NCBI GenBank assembly: GCA_949295065.1
Contig: CASFJQ010000013.1
Location: 1 to 59,276, forward strand
Direction of reading: 5' to 3'
Length of the DNA stretch: 59,276 nt
DNA from: an uncultured Parabacteroides sp.
GTDB lineage: Bacteria; Bacteroidota; Bacteroidia; Bacteroidales; Tannerellaceae
Both the position numbers and the translations under genes were made by a program. The notes beneath the pieces are model-generated. The model was not told the origin of the DNA, searched no databases, and saw only the letters and a list, made by a program, of their open reading frames with translations. Within the stretch, counting starts at the first letter, position 1; the number at the start of each line of letters is the position of its first letter. Below, in pieces: positions 24,022 through 33,387 of this stretch.

Positions 24022-25146
24022 TTATTTTCTGATTAGAACAGTTATTTTAAGCGCAAGGTCGAACAGCACTATTTTAGCGTTGACATTTTGAGTGATATGC
24101 ATTTCGGCTTTTTCCAGTTCTTCCATCAATCCGAAGACATTTCTTTCGTTGACGAAAGGAGAGAACTTGACGGAAAAAGAAGCCTCTTCCATATTCAGAT
24201 AATTCATTTCCGGAGCCTGGAAACGATAGATAAAGTTTTCTCTGATAAGATGCTGGCAATAGGCGAGGAAATTCTTTTGTTTTTCTCGTCCTATGGTTGC
24301 AAGCATTTCAGCCTGTTCCTTCATTCCTTTTACGTTTCTTGCCCATGAATTTCTCATTATGGTTTTGAATTGTTCGAGGTAGAACATATTCTCTTCGTTG
24401 GTGCTGATAAGTTCGGTAGCTTTCAGATAACTTCCTTGTGATAAATGTGCAATATATTCGGCATCGTTTTCCGAGAGCATATATTTGCTCATCAAAGTGC
24501 TTTTCAGACTTTCTTCTTTTAGAGGAGAAACATTTATCATTTGTGAGCGTGAAATAATAGTTCCCAGCACCAAATCCGGGATTTCCGAAACCATCAGAAT
24601 GATAGTGTTTGCAGGCGGTTCCTCAATTAGCTTCAGTAATTTGTTGGCACATGAGGGATGGAGTTTTTCAGGAAGCCATATCATAAGTATTCTGTATTTG
24701 GCTTCAGAAATTCTCAGGCTGACCTTATGCATAATTTCATCGCTTTCGCGGGCATATATTATTGGCTGGGAATTTCCTGCGTCGATATATTCCATCCATT
24801 CATTTAGTCCGAAATAAATATTTTCTTTCAGGAAACATCTCCATTCCGGCAGATAATCATCGCATATTTCCTTTTTTTTGTCTTTTTTCTGGACAATAGG
24901 AAACACAAAATGCAAATCTGGGTGAGCAAGCTGGTCAAATTTTATACAGGAAGAACAATGGCCGCACGAATCATTATCTTTTCTGTCCAAGCAATTCAAA
25001 TATCTTGCATAAGCCAAAGCCAAAGGGAAAGCTCCAGTTCCTCCTTTTTCGGTGAATATTTGTGAATGAGGGACAAATCCTATATTTGCAGATCTTATAA
25101 GTCTGGCTTTCAGTTCGTCCTGTCCTATGATATCCTTGAAATACAT
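24022..25146 (-). CDS. holB: DNA polymerase III delta' subunit
   Basis: 374 residues. An AAA+ fold without a working Walker A (EKGGTGAF replaces GxxxxGKT), as expected for delta'. A zinc knuckle is formed by Cys52, Cys61, Cys64 and Cys67 (SCGHCSSC). KLLKLIEEPPANTIILMVSE and TIISRSQMI correspond to the conserved LLKxLEEPP and SRC-like motifs. The subunit is a static part of the clamp loader that places the sliding clamp on DNA. It is first in the order holB, FKBP, yaaA on the minus strand. Confidence 0.93.
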   Translation of the reverse strand: MYFKDIIGQDELKARLIRSANIGFVPHSQIFTEKGGTGAFPLALAYARYLNCLDRKDNDSCGHCSSCIKFDQLAHPDLHFVFPIVQKKDKKKEICDDYLPEWRCFLKENIYFGLNEWMEYIDAGNSQPIIYARESDEIMHKVSLRISEAKYRILMIWLPEKLHPSCANKLLKLIEEPPANTIILMVSEIPDLVLGTIISRSQMINVSPLKEESLKSTLMSKYMLSENDAEYIAHLSQGSYLKATELISTNEENMFYLEQFKTIMRNSWARNVKGMKEQAEMLATIGREKQKNFLAYCQHLIRENFIYRFQAPEMNYLNMEEASFSVKFSPFVNERNVFGLMEELEKAEMHITQNVNAKIVLFDLALKITVLIRK

Positions 25147-25336
25147 AAATTATTGTTTAGTTGACAAACTCATTGGAAACAAATGACAATGAGTTTATAT
25201 CATTGAATAGGGAAAATACAAATCTTAATTCTGTATATCCGTAAATTATACGGACAAATATAGCGAAAAGGAGAGAGCAGAGCAAAATAAAAAATTTGTT
25301 TTTGGTTTTGGTATGATTAGCCGAATCCTGCATTAC

Positions 25337-25470
25337 TTAAATTTCACAAGTGCCATAACTTATGGAGTTACAGGAGTAAAAAATGGTGTTGTAGGAGATA
25401 AAGGCCAATACTATTAGTGTATAAAATCTATCGGATAACTCCTTATAACTTCTTTAACTATGAAAGTTGA
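25337..25470. repeat. GGAGTTAT-type palindromic element, copy 2
   Basis: Outer ends CTTAAATTTCACAAG (25336-25350) and CTATGAAAGTTGAG (25458-25471) are imperfect inverted copies and resemble the AAGTTTCGCA terminus of the other repeat family. Internal units AACTTATGGAGTTACAGG and GGATAACTCCTTATAACTTC resemble those at 1110-1218. Confidence 0.5.
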
Positions 25471-25494
25471 GCTGATACATATATATATATAACA

Positions 25495-25522
25495 AAAGTA
25501 GCTTTCTCACGAAAGCTACTTT
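25495..25522. repeat. Perfect 12-base hairpin
   Basis: AAAGTAGCTTTC (25495-25506) and GAAAGCTACTTT (25511-25522) with loop TCAC. Neither side has a long T run, so terminator function is uncertain. It lies between divergent genes. Confidence 0.6.
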
Positions 25523-25884
25523 CCATTGTGTGTGTGCAGACTTAATCAAAAAAAACCTCTTTAAACTTACTTTTTTATCTCTTTAAAAAACAACCTAAAT
25601 CTTTAAGTTTCATCTACGGATAAATGTAGAAACACATTTTTAATCATTCTCACATATATATGTGCTAAATCCGTGCCAAAACATATGCTATTTTCATTGT
25701 GTCTGTATAAAAGGTTGTTTTATAGTTGATTGTGTTTCCTCATATATTTTGGTGTTTCCCAAAATATTGGGGATTATTGTGGAATATGTGTATTTTGTTG
25801 TGGAATATTTCCACATTTTGATTCTACATATTCTTTATTTTTCACAAACTTAACCATTTTATATTGTATAAACAATAATTTCAG

Positions 25885-25892
25885 TATATTTG
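25885..25892 (+). promoter_or_regulatory. -7 element that decides the aminotransferase start
   Basis: TATATTTG, exact match. It covers an in-frame TTG at 25890, so the ATG at 25920 is the start. Confidence 0.65.
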
Positions 25893-25919
25893 TTTAAACA
25901 AAAACAAAAAAATAATATT

Positions 25920-27236
25920 ATGAGAAATACACCTATTGATTATAATACCGCCAGCAAGGTAATCGCATCATATAATCTTGCTGATTTTGGAAAAGCAACT
26001 ATTCGTGAGGTTGTAGCTATTTCGTCTCAATTGGAACAAGAGACAGGTGTGGAATTTATCCATATGGAAATGGGAATACCAGGATTGAAAGCATCTCAGG
26101 TTGGTGTTGATGCAGAAATAAAGGCATTGCAAAGTGGCGTTGCTTCAATTTATCCCAATATTAATGGTATTCCGGAGTTGAAGAAAGAAGCCTCCCGTTT
26201 TATTAAAGCATTTATTGATATTGATATTGATGAAGAGTGCTGTGTCCCGGTTACAGGCTCAATGCAGGGAACATTTGCTTCTTTCCTTACTTGTGGACAA
26301 TGTGATGAGAAAAAAGACACAATTCTGTTTATTGACCCGGGTTTTCCGGTTCAGAAACAGCAATTGGTTGTAATGGGTTATAAATACGAATCTTTCGATG
26401 TCTATGAATATCGTGGAGAAAAGCTGCGCGAGAAACTGGAAGAATATCTTTCAAAAGGAAATGTTGCAGCAATGACATATTCAAATCCGAATAATCCTGC
26501 ATGGTTCTGTCTGACAGAAGACGAACTGAAAATAATAGGAGAAATGGCTAATAAATATGATGTCATTGTAATTGAAGATTTGGCTTATTTTGCTATGGAT
26601 TTCCGCAAGGATTTGAGTAAACCGTTTGTCGCTCCGTTCCAGGTATCGGTTGCACGATATACAGATAATTATATTATGCAGATTTCCGGCTCTAAAGCAT
26701 TCAGTTATGCCGGACAGCGTATAGCAGTAACTGCAATTTCAAATAAGTTGTATCATCGGGCTTATCCGGGATTGACAAAACGATATGGCGGAGGAACATT
26801 TGGTACGGTTTATATTCATCGTGTATTGTATGCTCTTTCTTCCGGAACTTCACATTCTGCGCAGTATGCATTGGCGGCAATGTTTAAGGCAGCGTCTGAC
26901 GGAACATATGATTTTATTTCAGAAATAAAGGAATATGGAAGACGTGCCAACAAAATGAAGTCTATATTCATAAACCACGGATTCAAGCTTGTTTATGATC
27001 ATGATTTGTCGGAACCGGTTGCCGACGGATTCTATTTTACTATAACTTATCCGGGAATGGATAGCAGTACGCTGATGAAAGAGCTGATATATTATGGAAT
27101 AAGCGCAATTTCTCTGAAAACCACAGGTAGTCATCAGGAAGGTTTACGTATTTGTACTTCCTTTATTAAGGATCATCAGTATGATTTGCTTGACGAACGT
27201 CTTGCTGCATTTGAAATGAATCATCCGATAGCCTGA
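25920..27236 (+). CDS. PLP-dependent class I/II aminotransferase
   Basis: 438 residues. Fold-type I aminotransferase with YPNINGIPELKKEASRF, the SNPNNPAW motif, Asp220 (VIEDLAY) contacting the pyridine nitrogen and Lys259 (SGSKAFSYAGQRI) as the Schiff-base lysine. It transfers an amino group between an amino acid and a 2-oxo acid; the substrate is not clear from the sequence. It stands alone between a large non-coding gap and a strong terminator. It has its own promoter. Confidence 0.88.
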   Translation: MRNTPIDYNTASKVIASYNLADFGKATIREVVAISSQLEQETGVEFIHMEMGIPGLKASQVGVDAEIKALQSGVASIYPNINGIPELKKEASRFIKAFIDIDIDEECCVPVTGSMQGTFASFLTCGQCDEKKDTILFIDPGFPVQKQQLVVMGYKYESFDVYEYRGEKLREKLEEYLSKGNVAAMTYSNPNNPAWFCLTEDELKIIGEMANKYDVIVIEDLAYFAMDFRKDLSKPFVAPFQVSVARYTDNYIMQISGSKAFSYAGQRIAVTAISNKLYHRAYPGLTKRYGGGTFGTVYIHRVLYALSSGTSHSAQYALAAMFKAASDGTYDFISEIKEYGRRANKMKSIFINHGFKLVYDHDLSEPVADGFYFTITYPGMDSSTLMKELIYYGISAISLKTTGSHQEGLRICTSFIKDHQYDLLDERLAAFEMNHPIA

Positions 27237-27287
27237 ATAGAAATAGATGTAGAGTTTTGCCATTTGGCTCAAATATTTAATAATAAG

Positions 27288-27338
27288 ACAGTTTTGGTGT
27301 TATCTTTTTTAGGGAAATACCAAAACTGTTTCTTTTTG
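27288..27338 (+). terminator. Aminotransferase terminator
   Basis: Perfect stem ACAGTTTTGGT (27288-27298) / ACCAAAACTGT (27319-27329) followed by TTCTTTTT. Confidence 0.88.
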
Positions 27339-27424
27339 TACTATTTTTATTGTAAAATTTGCTTATATAGTTTTTTCTGTATATTTTTCATCCGATAAGA
27401 CAAACCTTTATTAAGAATGTAAAG

Positions 27425-28024
27425 ATGGCAATAGATAAAGACGTACATGCAATAAAACATAAAGGTATTTTGCCAAAACAAGGCAGAATATTAATTTCTG
27501 AGCCTTTGCTCAGTAATCCTTATTTTCAACGTTCCGTTGTTTTACTGGTTGATCATTCTCAATCAGGAAGTATGGGATTTGTAGTAAACAAGAAATTAGA
27601 TCTTACAGTAAATGAGTTTTTCCCTGAGCTGGAAAACAAGGAAGAGCTTCCTATATTTATTGGAGGACCGGTTTCATCCAACCGGCTGTTTTTCATTCAT
27701 TCGTTGGGCGATTTGATAATACCTGATTCTGTTAAAATAACGGATAACTTGTATTTTGACGGAGATTTTGAGGTGTTGAAGAATTTTATAATGGCAGGAA
27801 ATTCTGTTGAAGGAAATGTCCGTTTTTTCCTTGGCTATTCCGGATGGGAAAAAGGACAGCTGATGCGGGAAATAAAAGAGGATTCATGGGTGGTGAATTA
27901 TATGAAGGAACCTAAGAATATATTTTTTGCTGACGGTGAAGATTTTTGGAAGAATTCGGTATCAGAACTTGGTAATAATTATAATGGATGGATAAGATAT
28001 CCGAGAGAAGCTAATTTGAATTGA
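27425..28024 (+). CDS. yqgE: YqgE/AlgH family protein (DUF179)
   Basis: 199 residues covering one DUF179 domain: KGILPKQGRILISEPLLSNP, RSVVLLVDHSQSGSMGFVVN, FIGGPVSSNRLFFIHS and the C-terminal FFLGYSGWEKGQL. The family is widespread and of unclear biochemical role. No signal peptide, so cytoplasmic. A TATATTTTTC just upstream near 27380 is a poor promoter match. The gap to mdh is 192 bases. Confidence 0.93.
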   Translation: MAIDKDVHAIKHKGILPKQGRILISEPLLSNPYFQRSVVLLVDHSQSGSMGFVVNKKLDLTVNEFFPELENKEELPIFIGGPVSSNRLFFIHSLGDLIIPDSVKITDNLYFDGDFEVLKNFIMAGNSVEGNVRFFLGYSGWEKGQLMREIKEDSWVVNYMKEPKNIFFADGEDFWKNSVSELGNNYNGWIRYPREANLN

Positions 28025-28216
28025 ATTTCAGGATTATTGCTTGTATAGTTTTGTTGCTATAACTTGATGTTATGTCTTATTCCAAAATCTGATATACAGT
28101 TTATTATATTCTTGTCTATATTTGCTGGTGTAAAGGAAATAAAATATAAAGGTTGTTTATGAACTAATTTTATTTCATATTGTTTTACAGATAGACACAA
28201 TTTAAATTATAACATT

Positions 28217-29218
28217 ATGAAAGCATTGACAAATGAAAAGCTGACTATAGTTGGCGCAGCAGGTATGATCGGTTCAAACATGGCACAGACAGCATTGATG
28301 ATGAATTTGACTTCTGAACTTTGTTTGTATGATCCATTCGCTCCGGCATTGGAAGGTGTAGCTGAAGAAATGTTCCATTGTGGATTTGATTCTACTCATA
28401 TTACATTCACTTCTGATATAAAAGAAGCATTGACTGGTGCTAAATACGTTGTATCTTCCGGAGGTGCTGCACGTAAGGCAGGCATGACTCGTGAGGACTT
28501 GCTTAAAGGAAATGCTTTGATTGCAGAACATTTCGGTCGTGATATAAAAACTTATTGCCCGGACGTAAAACATGTAGTAGTTATTTTCAATCCTGCAGAT
28601 ATTACAGGTTTGATAACTCTCTTGTATTCTGGCTTGAAACCTTCTCAGGTAACTACTTTGGCTGCATTGGATAGTACACGTTTGCAAAGTGCATTGGCTA
28701 AGCATTTTGGCGTTCCACAGTGTGAAGTTAAGAACTGCCGTACATTTGGTGGTCATGGTGAACAGATGGCAGTATTTGCTTCAACTGCAACTGTTGCCGG
28801 AACTCCATTGCTGGATTTGATTGGAACAGATAAGTTGACAAACGAACAGTGGGAATCAATCCGCCATGATGTTGTTCAGGGTGGTAAGAAAATCATCGAT
28901 TTGCGTGGACGTTCTTCATTCCAGAGCCCGGCATACATTTCTATTGAAATGATTCGTGCAGCAATGGGTGGTGAAGCTTTCCGTTGGCCTGCTGGAACTT
29001 ATGTGCATTCTAATGGTTTCGATCATATTATGATGGCTATGGAAACAACAATCGATGCTAATGGCGTAAGCTATGCAGATGTTAAGGGAACAGATGCTGA
29101 AAAAGCTGAACTTCAGAAGAGCTACGAACATTTGTGCAAGCTTCGTGATGAGGTTATAGAAATGGGTGTTCTTCCTGCAATCAGTGAGTGGAATAAGCTT
29201 AATCCTAATATTAAATAA
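28217..29218 (+). CDS. mdh: Malate dehydrogenase
   Basis: 333 residues. Rossmann motif GAAGMIGS near residue 13. Substrate-binding Arg86 and Arg92 (RKAGMTR), Asp152 and Arg155 (LDSTRLQ), catalytic His180 (GGHGEQM). It interconverts malate and oxaloacetate with NAD. In Bacteroides it works in the reductive branch to fumarate and succinate. The sequence is the somewhat divergent Bacteroidetes type and lacks the Arg residue order of lactate dehydrogenases. A strong terminator follows. Confidence 0.94.
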   Translation: MKALTNEKLTIVGAAGMIGSNMAQTALMMNLTSELCLYDPFAPALEGVAEEMFHCGFDSTHITFTSDIKEALTGAKYVVSSGGAARKAGMTREDLLKGNALIAEHFGRDIKTYCPDVKHVVVIFNPADITGLITLLYSGLKPSQVTTLAALDSTRLQSALAKHFGVPQCEVKNCRTFGGHGEQMAVFASTATVAGTPLLDLIGTDKLTNEQWESIRHDVVQGGKKIIDLRGRSSFQSPAYISIEMIRAAMGGEAFRWPAGTYVHSNGFDHIMMAMETTIDANGVSYADVKGTDAEKAELQKSYEHLCKLRDEVIEMGVLPAISEWNKLNPNIK

Positions 29219-29230
29219 ATATTTATTGAA

Positions 29231-29275
29231 TACATCCGAATCCGATTCAGTTTGGGTTCGGATGTATATTTTTTT
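29231..29275 (+). terminator. mdh terminator
   Basis: Perfect stem TACATCCGAA (29231-29240) / TTCGGATGTA (29257-29266), followed by TATTTTTTT. Confidence 0.9.
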
Positions 29276-29551
29276 ACGTTCGGACCAAAACTAGTTTACT
29301 TCCGTATATATTGAGAATTACTTTCGGATATGATTTCTTCTCAATTATTAATAATCATTCTAGAGTTGAGAGACAGATGGATGTTTGATTATTGGTTTTG
29401 TAAGTTTCTGAAAATTATATACCCGGAAATTGCGTGTAAAAGTATAAAAAGATGATACGACGGGTAAAATAATAAACTTGTTTTTCCTCTAAACGCGTAA
29501 ATTAAAGTTTAGTTTACAAAAGATGAGTATGTGTTTTCTGAGAAATTATTG

Positions 29552-29559
29552 TATTTTTG
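29552..29559 (+). promoter_or_regulatory. -7 element that decides the GH78 start
   Basis: TATTTTTG, exact match, downstream of the first in-frame ATG at 29523. The transcript should start near 29566, so the ATG at 29589 is used. Confidence 0.65.
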
Positions 29560-29588
29560 TTTGTCTAACCAATAAATCATTACGAAAT

Positions 29589-32168
29589 ATGAAAATCGGA
29601 CTAATCAAAAAAATCGTTCCCTGCCTGATTGCTGCGGGGATGCTTTTCACTCTGTCCTGTTCGACGAAGCAGGAAAAACAAGGAATACACAAGACTGAGG
29701 CTTTGGATAACCAGGCATGGAATTCATCGACATGGATTTCTGTCGTTGATGCTCCGGTGGTGACTGGACCAGTATATGACGGAACAAGAGCTGCCGATGG
29801 TGCCAGTTGGTTTGTATCGACGGTGAAGAACAGCCGGAAGGTGAGCAGCGCGCGGTGGATGACTTCGGCTCTTGGGGTGTATGATATATATGTGAACGGA
29901 AAACTTATCGGTGATGAAATTCTGAAACCGGGGTTCACACATTATGAGAAGACTAAACTTTCTTTCACTTATGATATAACTGATGCTTTCAACACTGAGG
30001 CGGAGGCTGAGAATGTGCTGTCGGCACAGGTCACTCCGGGATGGTGGGCGGACAAGATTATTACTCCGGGAAACCATGATGGAATGGTTGGCAAGAAATG
30101 TGCTTTCCGCGGCGTGCTTGAGCTTACTTATTCCGACGGTAGCAAGGAGCTGTTTGGCACGGACACTAAGAACTGGAAGGCGGGTATTGCCGGCCCGGTG
30201 ACTCATGCGGCTATTTTTGACGGTGAGGAATATGATGCCAGAATTCTTCCGGGTTATGAAACTCCTGAGAAATTGTCGGCTCCGGAAGTGAACAGCGAGT
30301 TCAAGGGCGAGCTGGTGCCGTCGGAAGGTGCTGAGATTTATTTCCGCCACGATTTGACTCTTTCGCCTGTGAAGGCTTATGTGTGGGAAGGCGTAAGTGG
30401 CGAGAGCAAGGATGAATTTGGAAAAATCATTGTCAAGAAGGAATATAAGGCGGGTGAGCCGATGACGGTGAAGCCGGGCGAGAAACTGGTGGTTGACTTC
30501 GGTCAGAATTGTGCGGGTGTGCCGTCATTTGTGTTCAATGCTGCTGAGGGAACTGTTATGGAGTGTATCACTTCGGAATTGCTGAATGACGGAAACGGGG
30601 CTAAGAGTCGCGGTATGGATGGTCCGGAGGGAAGTGTTCACCGCCTGAATCTGAGAATCCCGGATAGCGGAATGATTTTGAAATATACTTTTGCCAATTC
30701 AGCTGAGGATGTAAGTTATATTCCGAGATGCACTTTCTTCGGTTATCGCTATGTTTCAATTACTGCTTCTGCCGAGGTTAATATCAGTAAGATTGAATCT
30801 GTGCCTGTCACTTCAATTACGAAGGAAATGGAATGTGGAAGTATTACTACGGGAAATGATATGGTGAACAAGCTGATATCAAATACTCTTTGGGGACAGC
30901 GCTCAAATTATCTTTCTGTTCCGACTGACTGCCCGCAGAGAAATGAGAGGTTGGGCTGGACTGCGGATACTCAGGTGTTCACTGAAACTGGTTCGTTCTT
31001 TGCAAACACTTCTTCTTTCTTCCATAAGTGGATGCGTGATATGATGGACAGCCAGAGTGAGCTGGGCGGTTTCCCGGGTGTTGCTCCTTTGGCTCAATAT
31101 GGAAATGAGATGATGCGTCTGGGATGGGCGGATGCAGGTATAATCGTGCCTTGGACTATATGGAAGCAGTTTGGCGACACTAAGATTATCGACCAGTGCT
31201 GGGACTCGATGGATAAATTCATGAATCATATCAACGACACGAAGTATGACCACAAGACTCTGGTGAATGAGAATATGAATTATCAGTGGGCGGACTGGTT
31301 GAGCTATGAGCCGCTGGAAAGCTGTGGTGGCGGTGCTTTCGACAAGAAAGGTCCTCTGCCTGAGGCTGTGGATTACTGGAATTATCTGAGTGCATCATAT
31401 TGGGTGATTGATGCAGGAATGATGCGTGATATGGCTGCCGCAAGCGGAAGAGATGCTTCGAAATATGAGAAAATGGTTGCCGATGCTAAGGCTTATATAA
31501 AGGAGAATTTCTTCACTGCTGATGGAAAGTTCAAGACTGAGATTCTGAACACTATGCAGACTCCGGCTTTGTTTGCCCTGAAGAATGAGATTTGGGATGG
31601 CAAGGCTAAGGAGAATATGATTTCACGATTGAGAAAGAATTTTGAGGAGCATGACAATTGCTTGCAGACCGGTTTCCTTGGAACTTCAATACTTATGCCT
31701 ACGCTTACTGAAAACGGCATGTCGGATATTGCATGGGAATTGTTGTTGCAGCGTAAGAATCCGAGCTGGCTGTATTCAATCGACAACGGTGCCACCACTA
31801 TATGGGAAAGATGGAATAGTTATATGATTGAAAGCGGAATGGGACCTAAGGGTATGAACAGTTTCAATCATTATGCTTATGGCGTGGTTTGCGAATGGAT
31901 TTGGGAGAGTGTTGCCGGCATTGCTTCGGATACGGCTAATCCTGGTTTCAAGCATATCATAATGAAGCCTGTTCCGGACAAGAGACTGGGCCATGTGGAT
32001 GCTGTTTATGATTCTGCTTCCGGACGTATCAAGAGTTCATGGAGATATGAGGGTGATACGTGGATATGGAATTTCTCTGTTCCGGAAGGATGTACGGCAT
32101 CGGTTACTCTTCCAGGAGAAATTGAGGCTAAGGTTTATGAGGCAGGTGAGTATGAGGTGAGGAGATAA
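29589..32168 (+). CDS. GH78 alpha-L-rhamnosidase lipoprotein
   Basis: 859 residues from the chosen ATG, with lipobox TLSC (Cys24). N-terminal beta-sandwich domains (about 80-380, including WMTSALGVYDIYVNGKLIGD and TPGWWADK) precede an (alpha/alpha)6 barrel with the hallmark PTDCPQRNERLGWTADTQVF and MRDMMDSQSELGGFPGVAP. A C-terminal beta domain follows. The enzyme removes terminal alpha-L-rhamnose from glycans, pectin RG-I/II or flavonoid glycosides. It has its own promoter and no SusCD neighbours. The start at 29523 was rejected because it adds 22 residues before the signal peptide and precedes the promoter. Confidence 0.9.
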   Translation: MKIGLIKKIVPCLIAAGMLFTLSCSTKQEKQGIHKTEALDNQAWNSSTWISVVDAPVVTGPVYDGTRAADGASWFVSTVKNSRKVSSARWMTSALGVYDIYVNGKLIGDEILKPGFTHYEKTKLSFTYDITDAFNTEAEAENVLSAQVTPGWWADKIITPGNHDGMVGKKCAFRGVLELTYSDGSKELFGTDTKNWKAGIAGPVTHAAIFDGEEYDARILPGYETPEKLSAPEVNSEFKGELVPSEGAEIYFRHDLTLSPVKAYVWEGVSGESKDEFGKIIVKKEYKAGEPMTVKPGEKLVVDFGQNCAGVPSFVFNAAEGTVMECITSELLNDGNGAKSRGMDGPEGSVHRLNLRIPDSGMILKYTFANSAEDVSYIPRCTFFGYRYVSITASAEVNISKIESVPVTSITKEMECGSITTGNDMVNKLISNTLWGQRSNYLSVPTDCPQRNERLGWTADTQVFTETGSFFANTSSFFHKWMRDMMDSQSELGGFPGVAPLAQYGNEMMRLGWADAGIIVPWTIWKQFGDTKIIDQCWDSMDKFMNHINDTKYDHKTLVNENMNYQWADWLSYEPLESCGGGAFDKKGPLPEAVDYWNYLSASYWVIDAGMMRDMAAASGRDASKYEKMVADAKAYIKENFFTADGKFKTEILNTMQTPALFALKNEIWDGKAKENMISRLRKNFEEHDNCLQTGFLGTSILMPTLTENGMSDIAWELLLQRKNPSWLYSIDNGATTIWERWNSYMIESGMGPKGMNSFNHYAYGVVCEWIWESVAGIASDTANPGFKHIIMKPVPDKRLGHVDAVYDSASGRIKSSWRYEGDTWIWNFSVPEGCTASVTLPGEIEAKVYEAGEYEVRR

Positions 32169-32236
32169 GGAGATAAGTTGACGAGTTGACAAGGTTTATT
32201 ACTTAGTCTTGTCAACTCGTCTCTGAAGCCTTGTTC
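32169..32236. repeat. Palindromic intergenic repeat, copy F
   Basis: ACGAGTTGACAAG (32181-32193) pairs perfectly with CTTGTCAACTCGT (32208-32220) over a 14-base loop; flanks AGATAAGTTG and CTCTGAAGCCTTGTTCCC match the family. It starts directly after the GH78 stop and may act as its terminator. Confidence 0.88.
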
Positions 32237-32255
32237 CCTGAAAGAAAACTTTCAC

Positions 32256-32263
32256 TATATTTG
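32256..32263 (+). promoter_or_regulatory. -7 element for the GldB-like gene
   Basis: TATATTTG, exact match, only 17 bases before the ATG, so the leader is very short. CTTG of repeat copy F (32230-32233) lies 22 bases upstream as a possible -33. Confidence 0.6.
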
Positions 32264-32279
32264 TCCCAAAAAGAACCAT

Positions 32280-33284
32280 ATGATACAACGATTTATTATT
32301 CTGATAACCTTGTTTGTTATGAGCCTTCCGGCATGTAGCAGCCAGACTCAGAACGCTTCGGGATATAAGGATGCACCGGCGGTGGAGATACACCGTTTTG
32401 ACAAGGCTCTGCTGCAATGGCTGGAAAGTGGAGATGACGCGCAGAAAAAGGTGTTGACGGATGATTATTATCAGATGCTGGACCTTACGGGGAAAGGAAT
32501 ATTGAATGTTCAGACTCCGGAACGTGAGGATTTCTTCACTAAGCTTTCTTCTTATTATTCGGAACCGACGTTGCGCGGGCTTTATCGTGACGCCGTATCA
32601 AATTTTGAGAATACGGATGATATGGAGAAGACATTGGGGAAGGCTTTTGCTTTTTTGAAGGATGTTTTCCCGCAGAGCCAGATTCCGGCATTGTATATGC
32701 ACGTTTCGGGATTCAATCAGAATGTGCTTGTGGGCGACAGTGCTCTCTCTTTGTCGATAGATAAATATCTTGGCTCTGAATATCCGCTTTACACAGAGTT
32801 TTTCCCTGATTATGACAGGCGGAAGATGAGCAGGGAATTTGCTGTTGTGGATTATATTGCCGGATGGTTGATGAGTGAGTTCCCGTTTTCAGGAAAGGAG
32901 AATGTTCTGCTTGACCAGATGATTTATTACGGGAAAATATATTATATCGTTTCGCTGGCGTTGCCCGAAGTTTCCATGGCAGATATTCTGGGATATACTG
33001 CAGAGGACTGGCAGTGGTGCGTGGACAACGAGAAAATTCTGTGGAAAAATATAATAACAAGGAAGCATCTTTATACGCCGGATAATACGACTACACAGAA
33101 ATATTTCAGTAACCGTCCGTGTACTTTCCTTGCCGACAAAGCTCCTGGAAATCTGGGAATATGGGTTGGAATACAGATTGTGGAGAAATATATCGGTGAA
33201 ACAAAGGCTTCGCCTTCGGCTTTGATGAACGCAATGCCTGAAGCCGCTCAGGAATTTCTTTCGGCTTCGAAATACAGGCCGTGA
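32280..33284 (+). CDS. GldB-like lipoprotein
   Basis: 334 residues, lipobox LPAC (Cys19). IHRFDKALL at the start of the mature protein and FPQSQIPALYMHVSGFNQNV, KYLGSEYPLY and AGWLMSEFPF fit the GldB family (related to DUF2268). GldB is needed for gliding in Flavobacterium, but homologues occur throughout non-gliding Bacteroidales, where the role is unknown, possibly in envelope assembly or type IX secretion. Monocistronic: own promoter and strong terminator. Confidence 0.7.
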   Translation: MIQRFIILITLFVMSLPACSSQTQNASGYKDAPAVEIHRFDKALLQWLESGDDAQKKVLTDDYYQMLDLTGKGILNVQTPEREDFFTKLSSYYSEPTLRGLYRDAVSNFENTDDMEKTLGKAFAFLKDVFPQSQIPALYMHVSGFNQNVLVGDSALSLSIDKYLGSEYPLYTEFFPDYDRRKMSREFAVVDYIAGWLMSEFPFSGKENVLLDQMIYYGKIYYIVSLALPEVSMADILGYTAEDWQWCVDNEKILWKNIITRKHLYTPDNTTTQKYFSNRPCTFLADKAPGNLGIWVGIQIVEKYIGETKASPSALMNAMPEAAQEFLSASKYRP

Positions 33285-33301
33285 CGTAAGAAAACAAAAA
33301 A

Positions 33302-33387
33302 CCGTCCTATCCTCGCGAACCGGACGGCTTGAATCTTAACCTAACTTAATTCTAATACCATGAAAAACACTATATAATGGGAACAAG
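33302..33387 (+). ncRNA. Candidate small RNA or leader with 5-codon micro-ORF
   Basis: Hairpin CCGTCC (33302-33307) / GGACGG (33322-33327) is followed by an unpaired stretch CTTAACCTAACTTAATTC and a micro-ORF ATG-AAA-AAC-ACT-ATA-TAA (33360-33377). A very strong terminator comes at once after (33388-33424). The layout resembles a short transcript, but no promoter was identified, so this is tentative. Confidence 0.35.

Larger units (their letters stand above)
25147..25919. other. 773-base AT-rich non-coding region
   Basis: No gene is supported. It holds a short inverted repeat (ACTCATTG / CAATGAGT near 25167-25193), repeat element 25337-25470, a 12-base hairpin at 25495-25522, the perfect palindrome CACATATATATGTG (25651-25664) and the aminotransferase promoter. 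No tRNA or known riboswitch is recognisable. Confidence 0.6.
29219..29588. other. 370-base gap between mdh and GH78
   Basis: Holds the mdh terminator (29231-29266), an 8-base inverted repeat ATTGAGAA (29310-29317) / TTCTCAAT (29338-29345) and the GH78 promoter. Nothing else recognised. Confidence 0.6.

Noticed and set aside
24088-24817. Plus-strand frames opposite holB
   Set aside because: Fragmented shadows of the well-supported holB gene.
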